Source: Phycisphaerae bacterium
GTDB lineage: Bacteria > Planctomycetota > Phycisphaerae > Tepidisphaerales > Tepidisphaeraceae
NCBI GenBank assembly: GCA_025924315.1
Contig: JAICIO010000008.1
Span: 22,143 to 86,142, forward strand
Length of the DNA: 64,000 nt
Direction of reading: 5' to 3'
A program made the translations under genes and the position numbers. Every line of letters begins with the position of its first letter. Positions within the stretch are counted from its first letter, which is position 1. The notes below the pieces were generated by a model that searched no databases, was not told where the DNA came from, and worked only from the letters and a program-made list of their open reading frames with translations. This document shows positions 31,428 to 39,558 of the stretch, piece after piece.

Positions 31428-32679
31428 CATCATCGAATTTTTTCGGGAATGCGATCCAGATCAGAATCGCCGCGGTCAGGCCGACAGCGGCCTGGGCCAG
31501 CCAGAATTGGTGATACTGCTGGGCGCCGGTGGGTGTCGCAAACCGATCGAAATACTGGTTGAACAACCCCGCCGCTACCGGGCCGAGGCCGAGGATCACG
31601 ATGCCGAAGACGGTTTGGGCGGAGTGACGAATGTCGACCGGTGCGACGCGCTCAACGTAAACGAACCCGGCGGCGAAAAACGCGGCGTAGCACAGGCCGT
31701 GAAGCGCGAGCGCCACCACGATCAGCGGAATTGAGTGCGTCGTCGCGTAGATCGTGAAGCGGATGAATTGTGCGAGACAGCCGACGAGCAGCACCCCGCG
31801 ATAACCGAGCCGGCGGATCAGCGCGCCCAGGATGAATAGAAAGCCGATCTCGAGCCACTGTCCGATTCCCATCGCGGGACCAATCCAGCTGAGCTTCATG
31901 TGCACTTCGTCGCGCAGGTATGGACTGATGCGCATCGTGTACGCCTGGTGAATCATCGACACCGGAAGCGCCGCGAGCATCAGGATGAGAAACCCGCGAT
32001 GCTTCAGCAGGACGAACGCCCGCGCGAATGCGAGCGGGTGCGCGTGGTCTGGTCTCGGAGGAGTGGCGGGCAGAGCGACGAGGCAATAGATCGCGTAGGC
32101 AAGTGCGATCACGCCCGAAACGAAGAGCGCGTCGGCGACGCGGGCGGTGTTCGTCACGGGCGAATTTGTCCTGAGCCAGATCAGCGTGAAGAGCGACGAT
32201 GAGATGATCCAGCCGAGCGAGCCGAAGGCGCGCACGATTGGAAACTGCCGCTCGGGGTGATCGAGATGCGCGAACGAAAGGCTGTTGCTCAGCGAATGCG
32301 TCGGCATGTATGCGATCGAGTAGAGGATTGAAACGATTAAGTAGGCGGAAAATGTTGTCGTTTGCCAGAGAGCGAAGCTCGCTATGGCGGTGATGAGGAT
32401 GAGGATCGCAAGGGCTTTCTCGGCGTTGAGGTATCGATCGGCGACCTGGCCGGCGACGAGCGGCGCGAGGACCGCGCCCATCGCGCTGACGGCGATGATC
32501 CAGCCGGCCTGTCCGCCGGTGAAACCGAGCCCGCCCTGCGCGTGCGACGCGATGAGAAAACTTGCAAGATACGGCAGCCACACGCCGCGCACGGAATGCT
32601 GCAGGAACATCATCACCGAGAGGCGCACGCCAACGTGCTCGCGCGGCCCGAGGACAGGTTCAACCGCAGCGTCCGTCAT
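31381..32679 (-). CDS. MFS transporter, nucleoside:H+ symporter-like
   Basis: 432 residues, 12 predicted transmembrane helices. N-terminal RLSVMMFLQHSVRGVWLPYL, GFTGGQAGWIIAVSAMGAVL-APLVAGQVADRY (motif A-like loop between helices 2 and 3) and RAFGSLGWIISSSLF near 155-170 resemble the NHS/XapB-type nucleoside permease family and related sugar MFS proteins. C-terminal half RRLGYRGVLLVGCLAQFIRF and FVYVERVAPVDIRHSAQTVF. The final residues PPRLQDAKEFEVGE come from the inverted repeat that overlaps the end of the gene. Start overlaps the upstream gene's stop as ATGA. Substrate is an inference. Confidence 0.78.
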   Translation of the reverse strand: MTDAAVEPVLGPREHVGVRLSVMMFLQHSVRGVWLPYLASFLIASHAQGGLGFTGGQAGWIIAVSAMGAVLAPLVAGQVADRYLNAEKALAILILITAIASFALWQTTTFSAYLIVSILYSIAYMPTHSLSNSLSFAHLDHPERQFPIVRAFGSLGWIISSSLFTLIWLRTNSPVTNTARVADALFVSGVIALAYAIYCLVALPATPPRPDHAHPLAFARAFVLLKHRGFLILMLAALPVSMIHQAYTMRISPYLRDEVHMKLSWIGPAMGIGQWLEIGFLFILGALIRRLGYRGVLLVGCLAQFIRFTIYATTHSIPLIVVALALHGLCYAAFFAAGFVYVERVAPVDIRHSAQTVFGIVILGLGPVAAGLFNQYFDRFATPTGAQQYHQFWLAQAAVGLTAAILIWIAFPKKFDDEPPRLQDAKEFEVGE

Positions 32680-33806
32680 CGAGCCAATCCCAGGGCGATT
32701 TTCGCGACATCAAACGCCGCTCGCGGCTTTGCGATTCGCCGGGCGTTCTGTTTGAGGCGGGAGACGTCGTCCGGCTTTGCGAGCAGTTGCGAAAGGCGAA
32801 ACGCGAGCGTGCCGAGGTTGTTGATCTTGATGGCGGCGCCGTTCTCCAGGAGATAGTCACTGTTGCGGCTCTCCTGGCCGGGAATGGGATTGACGATCGC
32901 CATCGCGGCGCCACAGGCGAGGACTTCGGAGCTCGTCAGGCCACCCGGCTTGGTGACCACAAGATCGGCCGCAGTCATCAGCTCGTGGATTTCGGTCGTG
33001 AAGCCGATGACCTTCACGCGGTGCTGCTTCGGCGGATCGATCGAGTCCAGCTGCTTGCGGACTCTCTCGTTCTTCCCCGCGACGACGACGACTTCGAGTG
33101 GTTGTTCAATGCTCAGGATCGATTCGAAGATCCGCTGGATGGGGCCAACACCAAACCCGCCGGCAAGTTGAAGAACAATGGGACGATCGCCGCGAAGATT
33201 GTGTTTCTTGAGACACGCCGCACGATCGTGTTGCTTCGCGAAGGCGAGATGAATCGGGATGCCGGTGACATCGATCGTCTCGCGCGGCACGCCCCAATGC
33301 GCGAGGTACGCCGCCCCTTCATCCGTCGCGGTCGTGTAACGATCGCAAGGCTGGTTGATCCAGAGGCGGTGCGTTTCGAAGTCGGTGGTGACGGTCATCT
33401 GCGGCGTGTGGACCTTGCGCTTCTTCCGCAGCATCGAGATGATCTCGGCGGGAAGAAAGTGCGTGTTGACGATCGCGTCCCAATCGTCGCACTGCAGCAG
33501 GTCGCAGAGCTTCGTGAGGTTGAGCTTCTCGACCGCGCGGCGCAGAAAATCCCGCTTTGAGTCCGCCCGCCGCGGGCGGTCCATCATGTCGTAGAAAAAG
33601 CCGAGGACGTGTGGCGCTTTGTTGACGATGTCGAGATACGCCTCGCCGTAGATTTTGCGGAAGGGAGCGTTGGTGAGGGTGAGGACGTCGAGATTTTTCA
33701 CTTCCGCATCGGGCGCAACTTCTTTCAGGGCGAGCTCGACGCCCTGCGCTGCCCGCATATGTCCCGCACCGACCGACGCAGAGAGCACGAGGATCTTCTT
33801 CGGCAT
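32676..33806 (-). CDS. MGDG-synthase/UgtP-like GT28 glycosyltransferase
   Basis: 376 residues. N-terminal KILVLSASVGAGHMRAAQGV, where S-x-GxGH is typical of the MGDG-synthase N-terminal domain; DAIVNTHFLPAEIISML near 110-126; C-terminal GT28 domain PIVLQLAGGFGVGPIQRIFE, VVVVAGKNERVRKQL, VKVIGFTTEIHELMTAADLV, VTKPGGLTSSEVLACGAAM and NPIPGQESRNSDYLLENGAA, the pattern of MurG/UgtP and plant MGDG synthases for the UDP-sugar. A diacylglycerol glycosyltransferase making membrane glycolipids is the best guess. It is coupled to the MFS gene downstream by an ATGA overlap. Confidence 0.88.
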   Translation of the reverse strand: MPKKILVLSASVGAGHMRAAQGVELALKEVAPDAEVKNLDVLTLTNAPFRKIYGEAYLDIVNKAPHVLGFFYDMMDRPRRADSKRDFLRRAVEKLNLTKLCDLLQCDDWDAIVNTHFLPAEIISMLRKKRKVHTPQMTVTTDFETHRLWINQPCDRYTTATDEGAAYLAHWGVPRETIDVTGIPIHLAFAKQHDRAACLKKHNLRGDRPIVLQLAGGFGVGPIQRIFESILSIEQPLEVVVVAGKNERVRKQLDSIDPPKQHRVKVIGFTTEIHELMTAADLVVTKPGGLTSSEVLACGAAMAIVNPIPGQESRNSDYLLENGAAIKINNLGTLAFRLSQLLAKPDDVSRLKQNARRIAKPRAAFDVAKIALGLAR

Positions 33807-33852
33807 GAGGCGGCAGCGTCGCTGAAGCAGGACGGGTTTTCAACTTCTGAGT

Positions 33853-33920
33853 GTGGCGAGGGCGTCTCGCCCTCGTTTCCGGCTCAAGCCGCAATCGCGA
33901 GGGCAAGATGCCCTCGCCAC
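33853..33920. repeat. REP/BIME-like pair, GTGGCGAGGGC variant
   Basis: Left arm GTGG + CGAGGGCGTCTCGCCCTCG, right arm the inverted copy CGAGGGCAAGATGCCCTCG + CCAC. It lies between two minus-strand genes (CoA-binding protein and glycosyltransferase), so it would be transcribed inside their common message if they form one. Confidence 0.82.
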
Positions 33921-33922
33921 GT

Positions 33923-34357
33923 TCATCGGTGGTGCATATGTTCGACCATGATGCAGCGATTTTGGATGTAGGGGAGGTTGGACTTCTGGGCGAGTTGTTT
34001 CGCTTCGGCGTTGCGGATGCCGCTTTGAAGCCAGAGCCCGGCGGCGCCGACTGCGACTGCTGACTTGGCGACGTCGATGCAGAATTCGGGGCGGCGGAAG
34101 ACGTTTACGAGGTCGATCTTGCCGGGAACATCTTCGAGCCTTGCATAGCACTTTTCGCCGAGCACTTCTTCGTGATTCGGATTCACGGGCACGATGATGT
34201 ACCCCTGTGATTGGAGATACTCGCCGATGCCGTGGCTGATGCGCGAGGGATCGTCGCTCAGGCCGACGATGGCGATGCGCTTGGCCTTCAGCAATTTGCG
34301 GATGATCGCGTCTTCGCTCTCGCTCGGCGGGGTCGGCAGCGGGCAGGCTTCATTCAT
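33923..34357 (-). CDS. CoA-binding domain protein (YccU-type)
   Basis: 144 residues from the ATG at 34357, chosen because AGGAG lies 8 bases upstream; the frame is open to 34447 but only through the neighbouring REP pair. A Rossmann-like CoA-binding fold: IIRKLLKAKRIAIVGLSDDP near 20-39 with SRISHGIGEYLQSQGYIIVP-VNPNHEEVLGEKCYA, then IDLVNVFRRPEFC near 80-92, GLWLQSGIRNAEA near 108-120 and a C-terminal NRCIMVEHMHHR. These are hallmark strings of the YccU/succinyl-CoA-synthetase-like CoA_binding_2 family. Role unknown; likely binds CoA or a nucleotide. Confidence 0.88.
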   Translation of the reverse strand: MNEACPLPTPPSESEDAIIRKLLKAKRIAIVGLSDDPSRISHGIGEYLQSQGYIIVPVNPNHEEVLGEKCYARLEDVPGKIDLVNVFRRPEFCIDVAKSAVAVGAAGLWLQSGIRNAEAKQLAQKSNLPYIQNRCIMVEHMHHR

Positions 34358-34382
34358 GACGGATACTCCTACGGGTGTGGAT

Positions 34383-34441
34383 GTGGCACAGCGACCCTCG
34401 GCTGTGCTCTGGCCGCACACAGCCGAGGGCGGCTGTGCCAC
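34383..34441. repeat. REP/BIME-like pair, GTGGCACAGC variant
   Basis: Left arm GTGGC + ACAGC...GCTGTG with loop GACCCTCG, right arm inverted, ending GGCTGTGCCAC. It lies in the divergent gap between the CoA-binding gene and the dnaJ-like gene. The stem sequence is unrelated to its neighbours although the architecture is the same. Confidence 0.78.
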
Positions 34442-34528
34442 ACGCAACGCGTCGCACGCACACGTTCACTGGTTATAGGCGCTGTGCTAAGATTGAGGCG
34501 ACCGTGAAATTTGAAGGCAAAGTCTGTC

Positions 34529-35533
34529 ATGGCTAAACGCGACTATTACGAAGTGCTGGGTGTGCCCAAGAGTGCGTCCGCGGACGAGATTAAGAAGGCG
34601 CACCGCAAGCTCGTACGGCAATATCACCCCGACGTCAACAAGAACAACAAGCAGGCCGAAGAGAAGTTCAAGGAAGCGCAGGAAGCGTACGACGTGCTTT
34701 CCGATCCGCAGAAGCGGGCGAACTACGATCAGTTCGGTCACGCGGGCGTGGGCGCGGGTGGCGCGGCCGGCGGGGATCCGTACGAAGCGTTTCGGCGCGC
34801 GCAGGCCGGTCGCGGCGGTGGGCGCCGAGAGTGGCGAACGGATTCGGGCGCGACGGTGGAGGATTTCGATCCGTCCGAGTTCGGCAATGGCCAGTTCGCG
34901 GACATCTTTGAGCAGCTATTCGGCGCGCGCGGCGGCGGTGCAAGTGTCGGCGGCGGATTTGGCGGGCGCGGTGGCCGCACGCGCGCCCGGCCCGAGCCAC
35001 AGCGCGGGGCGGATGTCGAATATCCCGTGACGCTCACATTCGCGCAGGCGGCGCGTGGCACGACGTTGCCGCTGCAGATCAACCGCGGCGGCAAGGTCGA
35101 ATCGATCGAAGTGAAAATTCCCGCGGGCGTGAAAGACGGCAGCCGCATTCGCCTCAAAGGCCAGGGCGAACAAGGCGGCGGAGAACCGGGCGATCTGTTC
35201 ATCATCACCGCCGTTCATCCGCATCCGTACTTCCGCCGCGAGGGGCTCGACATTCTCGTCGACGTGCCGATCAGTTTGTGGGAAGCCCTGCTTGGGACGA
35301 AGGTCGAAGTGCCGACGCTCGACGGGCCGGTAACGCTCACGATCCCTGCCGGCACGAGCAGCAACGCCAAGCTCCGCATTAAAGGCCGCGGAATCGAACG
35401 CGGGAGCGAGAAAGGCGATCAGTTCATCGTGACGAAGATCATCGTCCCCAAAGATCTCGGCGACGATCGCGCGACGATCGAAGAGCTCGCGAAGAAACAT
35501 CCGATCAATCCGCGGGCGGATATCCATTGGTGA
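34529..35533 (+). CDS. CbpA/DnaJ-like J-domain co-chaperone
   Basis: 334 residues from the ATG at 34529. J domain at 1-70: [20 protein letters not shown] and QYHPDVN with the HPD motif, then [17 protein letters not shown] Gly-rich linker ([20 protein letters not shown] and [18 protein letters not shown]) replaces the four CxxCxGxG zinc motifs of DnaJ, so this is the class of CbpA/DnaJ type II. C-terminal substrate-binding domains follow: [79 protein letters not shown] and the RLKGRG-like end (LRIKGRGI). Co-chaperone of DnaK, and in Escherichia coli also a curved-DNA binder. Confidence 0.93.
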   Translation: MAKRDYYEVLGVPKSASADEIKKAHRKLVRQYHPDVNKNNKQAEEKFKEAQEAYDVLSDPQKRANYDQFGHAGVGAGGAAGGDPYEAFRRAQAGRGGGRREWRTDSGATVEDFDPSEFGNGQFADIFEQLFGARGGGASVGGGFGGRGGRTRARPEPQRGADVEYPVTLTFAQAARGTTLPLQINRGGKVESIEVKIPAGVKDGSRIRLKGQGEQGGGEPGDLFIITAVHPHPYFRREGLDILVDVPISLWEALLGTKVEVPTLDGPVTLTIPAGTSSNAKLRIKGRGIERGSEKGDQFIVTKIIVPKDLGDDRATIEELAKKHPINPRADIHW

Positions 35534-35584
35534 TTGTTGATTGGTGATTGATTCATTGTCATGCATCAATCACCAATCAACAAT
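35533..35584. repeat. Perfect 20-bp inverted repeat of ATTGGTGATTGAT type
   Basis: ATTGTTGATTGGTGATTGAT at 35533-35552 is exactly complementary to 35565-35584, with a 12-base loop. The unit belongs to a TGATTGGTGATTG-type microbial repeat family seen widely between genes (general knowledge). It directly follows the dnaJ-like stop codon and may also act as a transcript-end hairpin. Confidence 0.85.
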
Positions 35585-35631
35585 TGCTGCACTTTTTGGC
35601 GATCCGCGCTTCACGCGTTACTCTCTTCGCC

Positions 35632-36012
35632 ATGTCACGACCACCCAATCTCCCGTACGCGGCGCCGGGGCACATGCCGGTGACGACGACGTTCACGATC
35701 GAAGGGTATCGCATCAAGCAGTACATGGGCATCGTTCGCGGACTGATCGTTCGTGCACCGACGATCTCGCAAGGGATTCTCGGCGGATTAAAATCGATCA
35801 TCGGCGGGCAGATCAGCGCGTACACCGAGATGTGCGAGCAGACGCGGCAACAGGCGTATGAGCTGCTGATCGACCATGCCCGAGCCGTCGGCGCGAACGC
35901 GATTGTCGGGCTGCGCTACGATGCATCGGAGATCGCCGGCAAAGGCGGCGGCGGCGCGACGGAAGTGCTGTGCTACGGGACGGCGGTGGTCATCGAGCCG
36001 GATACGCAGTAA
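35632..36012 (+). CDS. YbjQ/UPF0145-type protein
   Basis: 126 residues from the ATG at 35632 (MSRPPNLPYAAPG). The core VTTTFTIEGYRIKQYMGIVR-GLIVRAPT, GGQISAYTEMCEQTRQQAY, HARAVGANAIVGLRYDASE and EVLCYGTAVVIEP is the heavy-metal-binding or YbjQ (DUF74) fold. These proteins form pentamers; a role in metal binding or membrane stress is proposed but unproven. The single-gene unit lies between dnaJ-like and a REP pair. Confidence 0.9.
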   Translation: MSRPPNLPYAAPGHMPVTTTFTIEGYRIKQYMGIVRGLIVRAPTISQGILGGLKSIIGGQISAYTEMCEQTRQQAYELLIDHARAVGANAIVGLRYDASEIAGKGGGGATEVLCYGTAVVIEPDTQ

Positions 36013-36017
36013 CACGT

Positions 36018-36088
36018 GTAGGGTGCGCTTCAGCGCACCGGTTATTCGTTCGAACCGCAAATAACTGGTGCGCTGAAGCGCACCCTAC
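36018..36088. repeat. REP/BIME-like pair, GTAG + GGTGCGC variant
   Basis: Left arm GTAG + GGTGCGC-TTCA-GCGCACC + GGTTAT; right arm the full inverse (ATAACT-GGTGCGC-TGAA-GCGCACC-CTAC). Compare GGTCCGC/GCGGACC and GGTGTGC/GCACACC in sister elements: stem bases change together on both sides, which is covariation. Confidence 0.88.
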
Positions 36089-36101
36089 CGATCACCAATC
36101 G

Positions 36102-36647
36102 CTACGTTCCATCGCGCGACTTTCGTTTGCCCGTCGTCGGACCTGCGGCAAATCCGCTCGGCATCATCGGTAATTCCTTGTGCATGCGGCAGCGCTCGAT
36201 GAACCAGCGCGGATCGCGGCGGTATTCGGCATTCAACTTCAAGCTGTAGAAGCGTCCGCACTCGGGGCAGTTGTGAAAGTCGGGCAGGTTCGTCAGGTCA
36301 TATCCGCAGTGAATGCAGAAGGGGTGATTCTTTCCGTTCACCGCTTCCTTGATCACTGCAGCAGCGAGCACGACGGGCAAGGCAAACGCCAGAATTGTGA
36401 TCTTCCCGCCATAAAAGAAGAGTAGTTGGATCAGCCCGAATCGAAACGGAATCAGCACGATCGCCACGAGCAACAGCGCCGCCGGCGCGAGCAGGATCCA
36501 TCGCCAGCCGACATAGCGCGCCATATCGCTGAAGCTCGGCCGCCAGAAAACCACATCCGGATCATGCAACCAAGGCGCCTCCGCCGGCGAGGCGATCACC
36601 TCGGGCGGGACGGGCGGGATCGGATGCTGACCAATCGTGTCGGCCAT
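36102..36647 (-). CDS. Two-helix membrane protein with C-terminal zinc ribbon
   Basis: 181 residues from the ATG at 36647 (MADTIGQHPIPPVPPEVIAS); the upstream frame to 36713 consists of a translated repeat and is rejected. Two transmembrane helices, about 52-72 (WILLAPAALLLVAIVLIPF) and 80-102 (GKITILAFALPVVLAAAVI). After them a zinc ribbon: CIHCGYDLTNLPDFHNCPEC-GR, four cysteines spaced CxxC...CxxC with the planctomycete-typical CGYDL and CPECG. Basic Lys/Arg tail. Function unknown; very similar small ribbon proteins are common in this phylum. Confidence 0.68.
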   Translation of the reverse strand: MADTIGQHPIPPVPPEVIASPAEAPWLHDPDVVFWRPSFSDMARYVGWRWILLAPAALLLVAIVLIPFRFGLIQLLFFYGGKITILAFALPVVLAAAVIKEAVNGKNHPFCIHCGYDLTNLPDFHNCPECGRFYSLKLNAEYRRDPRWFIERCRMHKELPMMPSGFAAGPTTGKRKSRDGT

Positions 36648-36660
36648 GTTTCTTCCGCTT

Positions 36661-36906
36661 CCCCTCTCCCTGGAAGGGAGAGGGTTAGGGTGAGGGTCGA
36701 GCGCGGTAGTCAATAACGTGAGGCAATTGCACCCACGGCAATCGTCATCCTGAGCGAAGCGAAGGATCCCGGGATCGAGAGCAGCGCACGAATTCGAGAT
36801 CCTTCGCTGCGCTCAGGATGACAGGTGGCGCAATGCTTGGACCCGACACGACTCGACTCTCACGCTTCACCCTCACCCCCACCCTCTCCCTTTCAGGGAG
36901 AGGGGG
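36661..36906. repeat. Nested inverted repeats between two genes
   Basis: Outer pair: CCCTCTCCCTGGAAGGGAGA at 36661-36696 and CCCTCTCCCTTTCAGGGAGA at 36868-36906, each itself a hairpin of the widespread CCCTCTCCC family. Inner pair: GTCATCCTGAGCGAAGCGAA at 36744-36768 with the complementary CTTCGCTGCGCTCAGGATGA at 36798-36822, the also widespread CATCCTGAGCGAAGCG family. No gene lies in this stretch. Confidence 0.85.
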
Positions 36907-36914
36907 CGTGACGG

Positions 36915-37835
36915 CTAATCCTTCTTCGACGCGTTTACCTCACTGCCCACGCGCTTCGCGCCTTTGATCGAGATCCCCAGCACGCTCGCGACGGCGCGCT
37001 CGCGGTGGTCGCTGGGGCTGTTCTTCACTTCGAGCTGGCCGGTCTCGGGATTGCGGATCGCCATCTCGCTGCTGCCGCCGCCGTCGAGGTTCATCGCCTC
37101 TTTGCAACCGAGCGATTTCATCAGGTCGGCGAGCTCTGTCAGCTGCATGCCGACGCGGTCTTTTCGCCGGCCGTCCACCACGACCATCACCAATCGCTTC
37201 CCATCGTCGGCAATCCCGACCGCCGTACGCGGATGCTGCGTCGTCGCGAAATCGCCCTTCTTCTTCGCGACGTTCTCGCCGTTGCGCACGATGATGTCGC
37301 TGCCGGCAATGACTTGCAGCGCATCCTTGGGCGGATCTTTCAGCGGCTCGATCGAAACCTTGTTTCCTTCGCGCACAATTAACGACGGCCGCGTGTCCTT
37401 CGTCGCGGGCCCCCACAACTCGCCATCGGTCACGTCGGGGCCCAGCACCTTCGCCCACACGCCTTCGACATAGCCAGACTTTTTTCCTTCCGCGTCTTTC
37501 GTGTTCTTCGCGCCGAAGAAGTCGCCGTTGATCACGACCTCGAAATTCTCGCGCTTCGCAATTTTCGTCGGCGGTTGCAGCGTCGTCTCCCATTCGCCGT
37601 CGCCATCGGGATCCTTCCCCGCGCGCGAGACACGGATCTGCACATCCGGATTCGTGAGATCGATATTCGCGACGAAAATCTTCCGCGGCGGGTTGGATTG
37701 TTCGATCTGCTGATAAACGATCGCGGGGTAAGGCCTCTTTTCAATCGTCTCCGCCCGCGCGCTGGTCGCGCCAAGCAGGCCAACGAGCAACATCAGAAAA
37801 AGTTTTCCGCGAATGAATTGCATGTTTCGGATCAT
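36915..37835 (-). CDS. Secreted phosphodiester glycosidase (NAGPA domain)
   Basis: 306 residues from the ATG at 37835 (an in-frame ATG at 37823 is equally possible; no clear ribosome site). Signal peptide to about residue 27 (KLFLMLLVGLLGATSARA). The NAGPA/DUF2233 core follows: VFVANIDLTNP-like strand (IFVANIDLTN), ENFEVVINGDFFGAKNT near 85-100, HPRTAVGIADDGKRLVMVVV near 200-220 with DGRRKDRVGMQLTELADLMK, GCKEAMNLDGGGSSEMAI near 250-267, all hallmark strings of phosphodiester glycosidase family proteins that remove capping sugars or cleave phosphodiester-linked glycans. Substrate unknown. C-terminal tail is Lys-rich. Confidence 0.87.
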   Translation of the reverse strand: MIRNMQFIRGKLFLMLLVGLLGATSARAETIEKRPYPAIVYQQIEQSNPPRKIFVANIDLTNPDVQIRVSRAGKDPDGDGEWETTLQPPTKIAKRENFEVVINGDFFGAKNTKDAEGKKSGYVEGVWAKVLGPDVTDGELWGPATKDTRPSLIVREGNKVSIEPLKDPPKDALQVIAGSDIIVRNGENVAKKKGDFATTQHPRTAVGIADDGKRLVMVVVDGRRKDRVGMQLTELADLMKSLGCKEAMNLDGGGSSEMAIRNPETGQLEVKNSPSDHRERAVASVLGISIKGAKRVGSEVNASKKD

Positions 37836-38007
37836 GATGAAAGCAGATCGGATGGATTCGACGGCGTCAAGCGGGAACCAGCTGGAGCCGGCCGGGCTCA
37901 ACGTTATGGATGAAAGGCTGCAAAAGAAGGTTCTAATGGGATTTAGGCACCGGTTCGTCTATCTTAGTGGATAATTCCAAGGGCTGAGTCCGCGCCTGCA
38001 CTTCAAT

Positions 38008-38547
38008 ATGAAGATCTCGCGAGAGGAATTTGAGCGATTGGCAATGGAGCATATGAACATGCTCTATCGCATTGCCCGCCGAATCACTCGTGATCCGTCG
38101 GGGGCGGAAGACTTGGTTCAGGAAACGTATCTGCGGGCGTTTCGCGCTCGCGATAGTTTCGATTTACAACAATACGGCATCCGCCCGTGGCTCGTGCGGA
38201 TCATGCACAATCTGAACCTGAGCCAGTCGAAACGCGGGGGAAAACAGCCGGTTTCGGTCGAAAATGAAGTGCTGGATACTGGCCCGAACGCGCCGACCTC
38301 GCTTCCGATCAACCCGGCGAGCTTCGAAGGCATGGACGAACGGCTGGTTCGTGCCGTCACCCAATTGCCTGAGGAATACCAGACCGTGCTGCTGTTATGG
38401 GCGGTTGAGGACTTCTCATATAAAGAAATTGCCGCAGCCGTGGATGTGCCGATTGGCACCGTGATGAGCCGCCTGCACCGCGCTCGGGAACGGTTATCGA
38501 CCCAGCTGAGAGATTTTGCCAGGCAGGAAGGGATTGTCCGGGAATAG
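38008..38547 (+). CDS. ECF-family RNA polymerase sigma factor
   Basis: 179 residues. Region 2 (about 5-75): RLAMEHMNMLYRIARRITRD, GAEDLVQETYLRAFRARDSF and IRPWLVRIMHNLNLSQSKRG, where the -10-binding aromatic cluster sits. Region 4 (about 115-170): LVRAVTQLPEEYQTVLLLWA, EDFSYKEIAAAVDVPIGTVM and SRLHRARERL, the helix-turn-helix for the -35 element. No long sigma-3 domain, so ECF group 4. Next gene is a membrane protein with the position and shape of an anti-sigma factor. No ribosome site and no clear autoregulated promoter could be assigned upstream. Confidence 0.92.
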   Translation: MKISREEFERLAMEHMNMLYRIARRITRDPSGAEDLVQETYLRAFRARDSFDLQQYGIRPWLVRIMHNLNLSQSKRGGKQPVSVENEVLDTGPNAPTSLPINPASFEGMDERLVRAVTQLPEEYQTVLLLWAVEDFSYKEIAAAVDVPIGTVMSRLHRARERLSTQLRDFARQEGIVRE

Positions 38548-38618
38548 GATCGACGCAAGCGGCGTTTGAAAAGACGGACGGGCGAAAATCTCGCCGGCTT
38601 GGGGTGTTGCCGTAAGTT

Positions 38619-39410
38619 ATGGAGCAGAAACCACTTGAATTTCACGATCCAGCCCTGCGGCAAGCACTGAAACGTGCTTTCGGCGGGGAAATGGCCCCAT
38701 TGCCGCTGGCGTCGCGTGTTCAGAGTGCATTGGCCGCTGAGGCTGAATCTGCGCCAAAGCGTACGGCACGCCCCCGCCCGCGGATGCGCCTCTGGCCCAT
38801 CGCCGCGGCTGCCTGCCTGTGCCTCTTTTCCGTGAGCCTGATGGCGATGCAGGTCTGGAAGACCTTCGCGCCGCGCACCGACCTCGCCGTCAAATCGCTC
38901 GATATTCCGACCGACCTCGCGGAGAACCTCGTCGCCCGTCACGACATCGCTGCCTCTCAACCGGATCATCATTATCTCCCCGGCGTGCCACAGGACGATC
39001 TGGCCGCCATTCGCAAGACGCTCGCCCGGTCGCTCGATCAAGGCGTGCTCGTCACAAGCCTGCCCGATGGCTGGGCCTTCCGCGGCGCGGCGCTCTGCCC
39101 CGTCGGGCAAGATCGTGCAGCGCAGTTGATCTTCACCCGCGGGAATCAAACGGTCTCGCTCTTCTCGTTACCCAACGCCGATTATCCGACCAGCTCGAAC
39201 GACACGCCCTACGAATCGATGACCAGCGGCCATCCGATCGCCGGCTTCACGCACGGCAATGGGATGTATTGCCTGGTCGGTTCTTCTCCCGATGGCAAGC
39301 TCACGCTCGACGAGTTGAAATCCCTCCGCGACAAGATCGAAGACTCCGCGATCTTCGCCCTCGGCCCGACGCAAAAGCCCAGCGCCGCGATGGCCGTCGC
39401 CTCGCGATAA
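38619..39410 (+). CDS. Membrane anti-sigma-factor-like protein
   Basis: 263 residues. Residues 1-50 are a soluble, cytoplasmic N-terminus (PLEFHDPALRQALKRAFGGE), then one transmembrane helix near 53-73 (LWPIAAAACLCLFSVSLMAM) and an outside domain of about 190 residues with conserved-looking GWAFRGAALCPVGQDRAAQL, GMYCLVGSSPDGKLTLDEL. Position directly after an ECF sigma gene suggests a cognate anti-sigma factor. The zinc HxxxCxxC motif of ZAS-type anti-sigma factors is absent, so assignment rests on context and topology alone. A REP-like hairpin separates it from lepB. Confidence 0.55.
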   Translation: MEQKPLEFHDPALRQALKRAFGGEMAPLPLASRVQSALAAEAESAPKRTARPRPRMRLWPIAAAACLCLFSVSLMAMQVWKTFAPRTDLAVKSLDIPTDLAENLVARHDIAASQPDHHYLPGVPQDDLAAIRKTLARSLDQGVLVTSLPDGWAFRGAALCPVGQDRAAQLIFTRGNQTVSLFSLPNADYPTSSNDTPYESMTSGHPIAGFTHGNGMYCLVGSSPDGKLTLDELKSLRDKIEDSAIFALGPTQKPSAAMAVASR

Positions 39411-39458
39411 CCCGCGTTGTTTCCGTTGCATCGAATCCCCCGTAAGATTGACGTTCTT

Positions 39459-39506
39459 GTGACATGGCCTTCCAGGCCATGCGCACGGCCTGGAAGGCCG
39501 TGTCAC
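39459..39506. repeat. REP/BIME-like pair, GTGACATGGCC variant
   Basis: Left arm GTGA + CATGGCCTTCCAGGCCATG, right arm inverted CACGGCCTGGAAGGCCGTG + TCAC with only a short spacer. Lies between the anti-sigma-like gene and lepB. Same architecture as the other pairs, with a new stem. Confidence 0.78.
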
Positions 39507-39558
39507 GTAGAGCGCAGGCGCTCCCGATGACTAGCCGCTTTGTCGATTGACGGACATC

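Noticed and set aside
36648..36713. Extended N-terminus DPHPNPLPSRERG of the zinc-ribbon membrane protein
   Set aside because: It is a translation of the CCCTCTCCC repeat family, with the better start at 36647.
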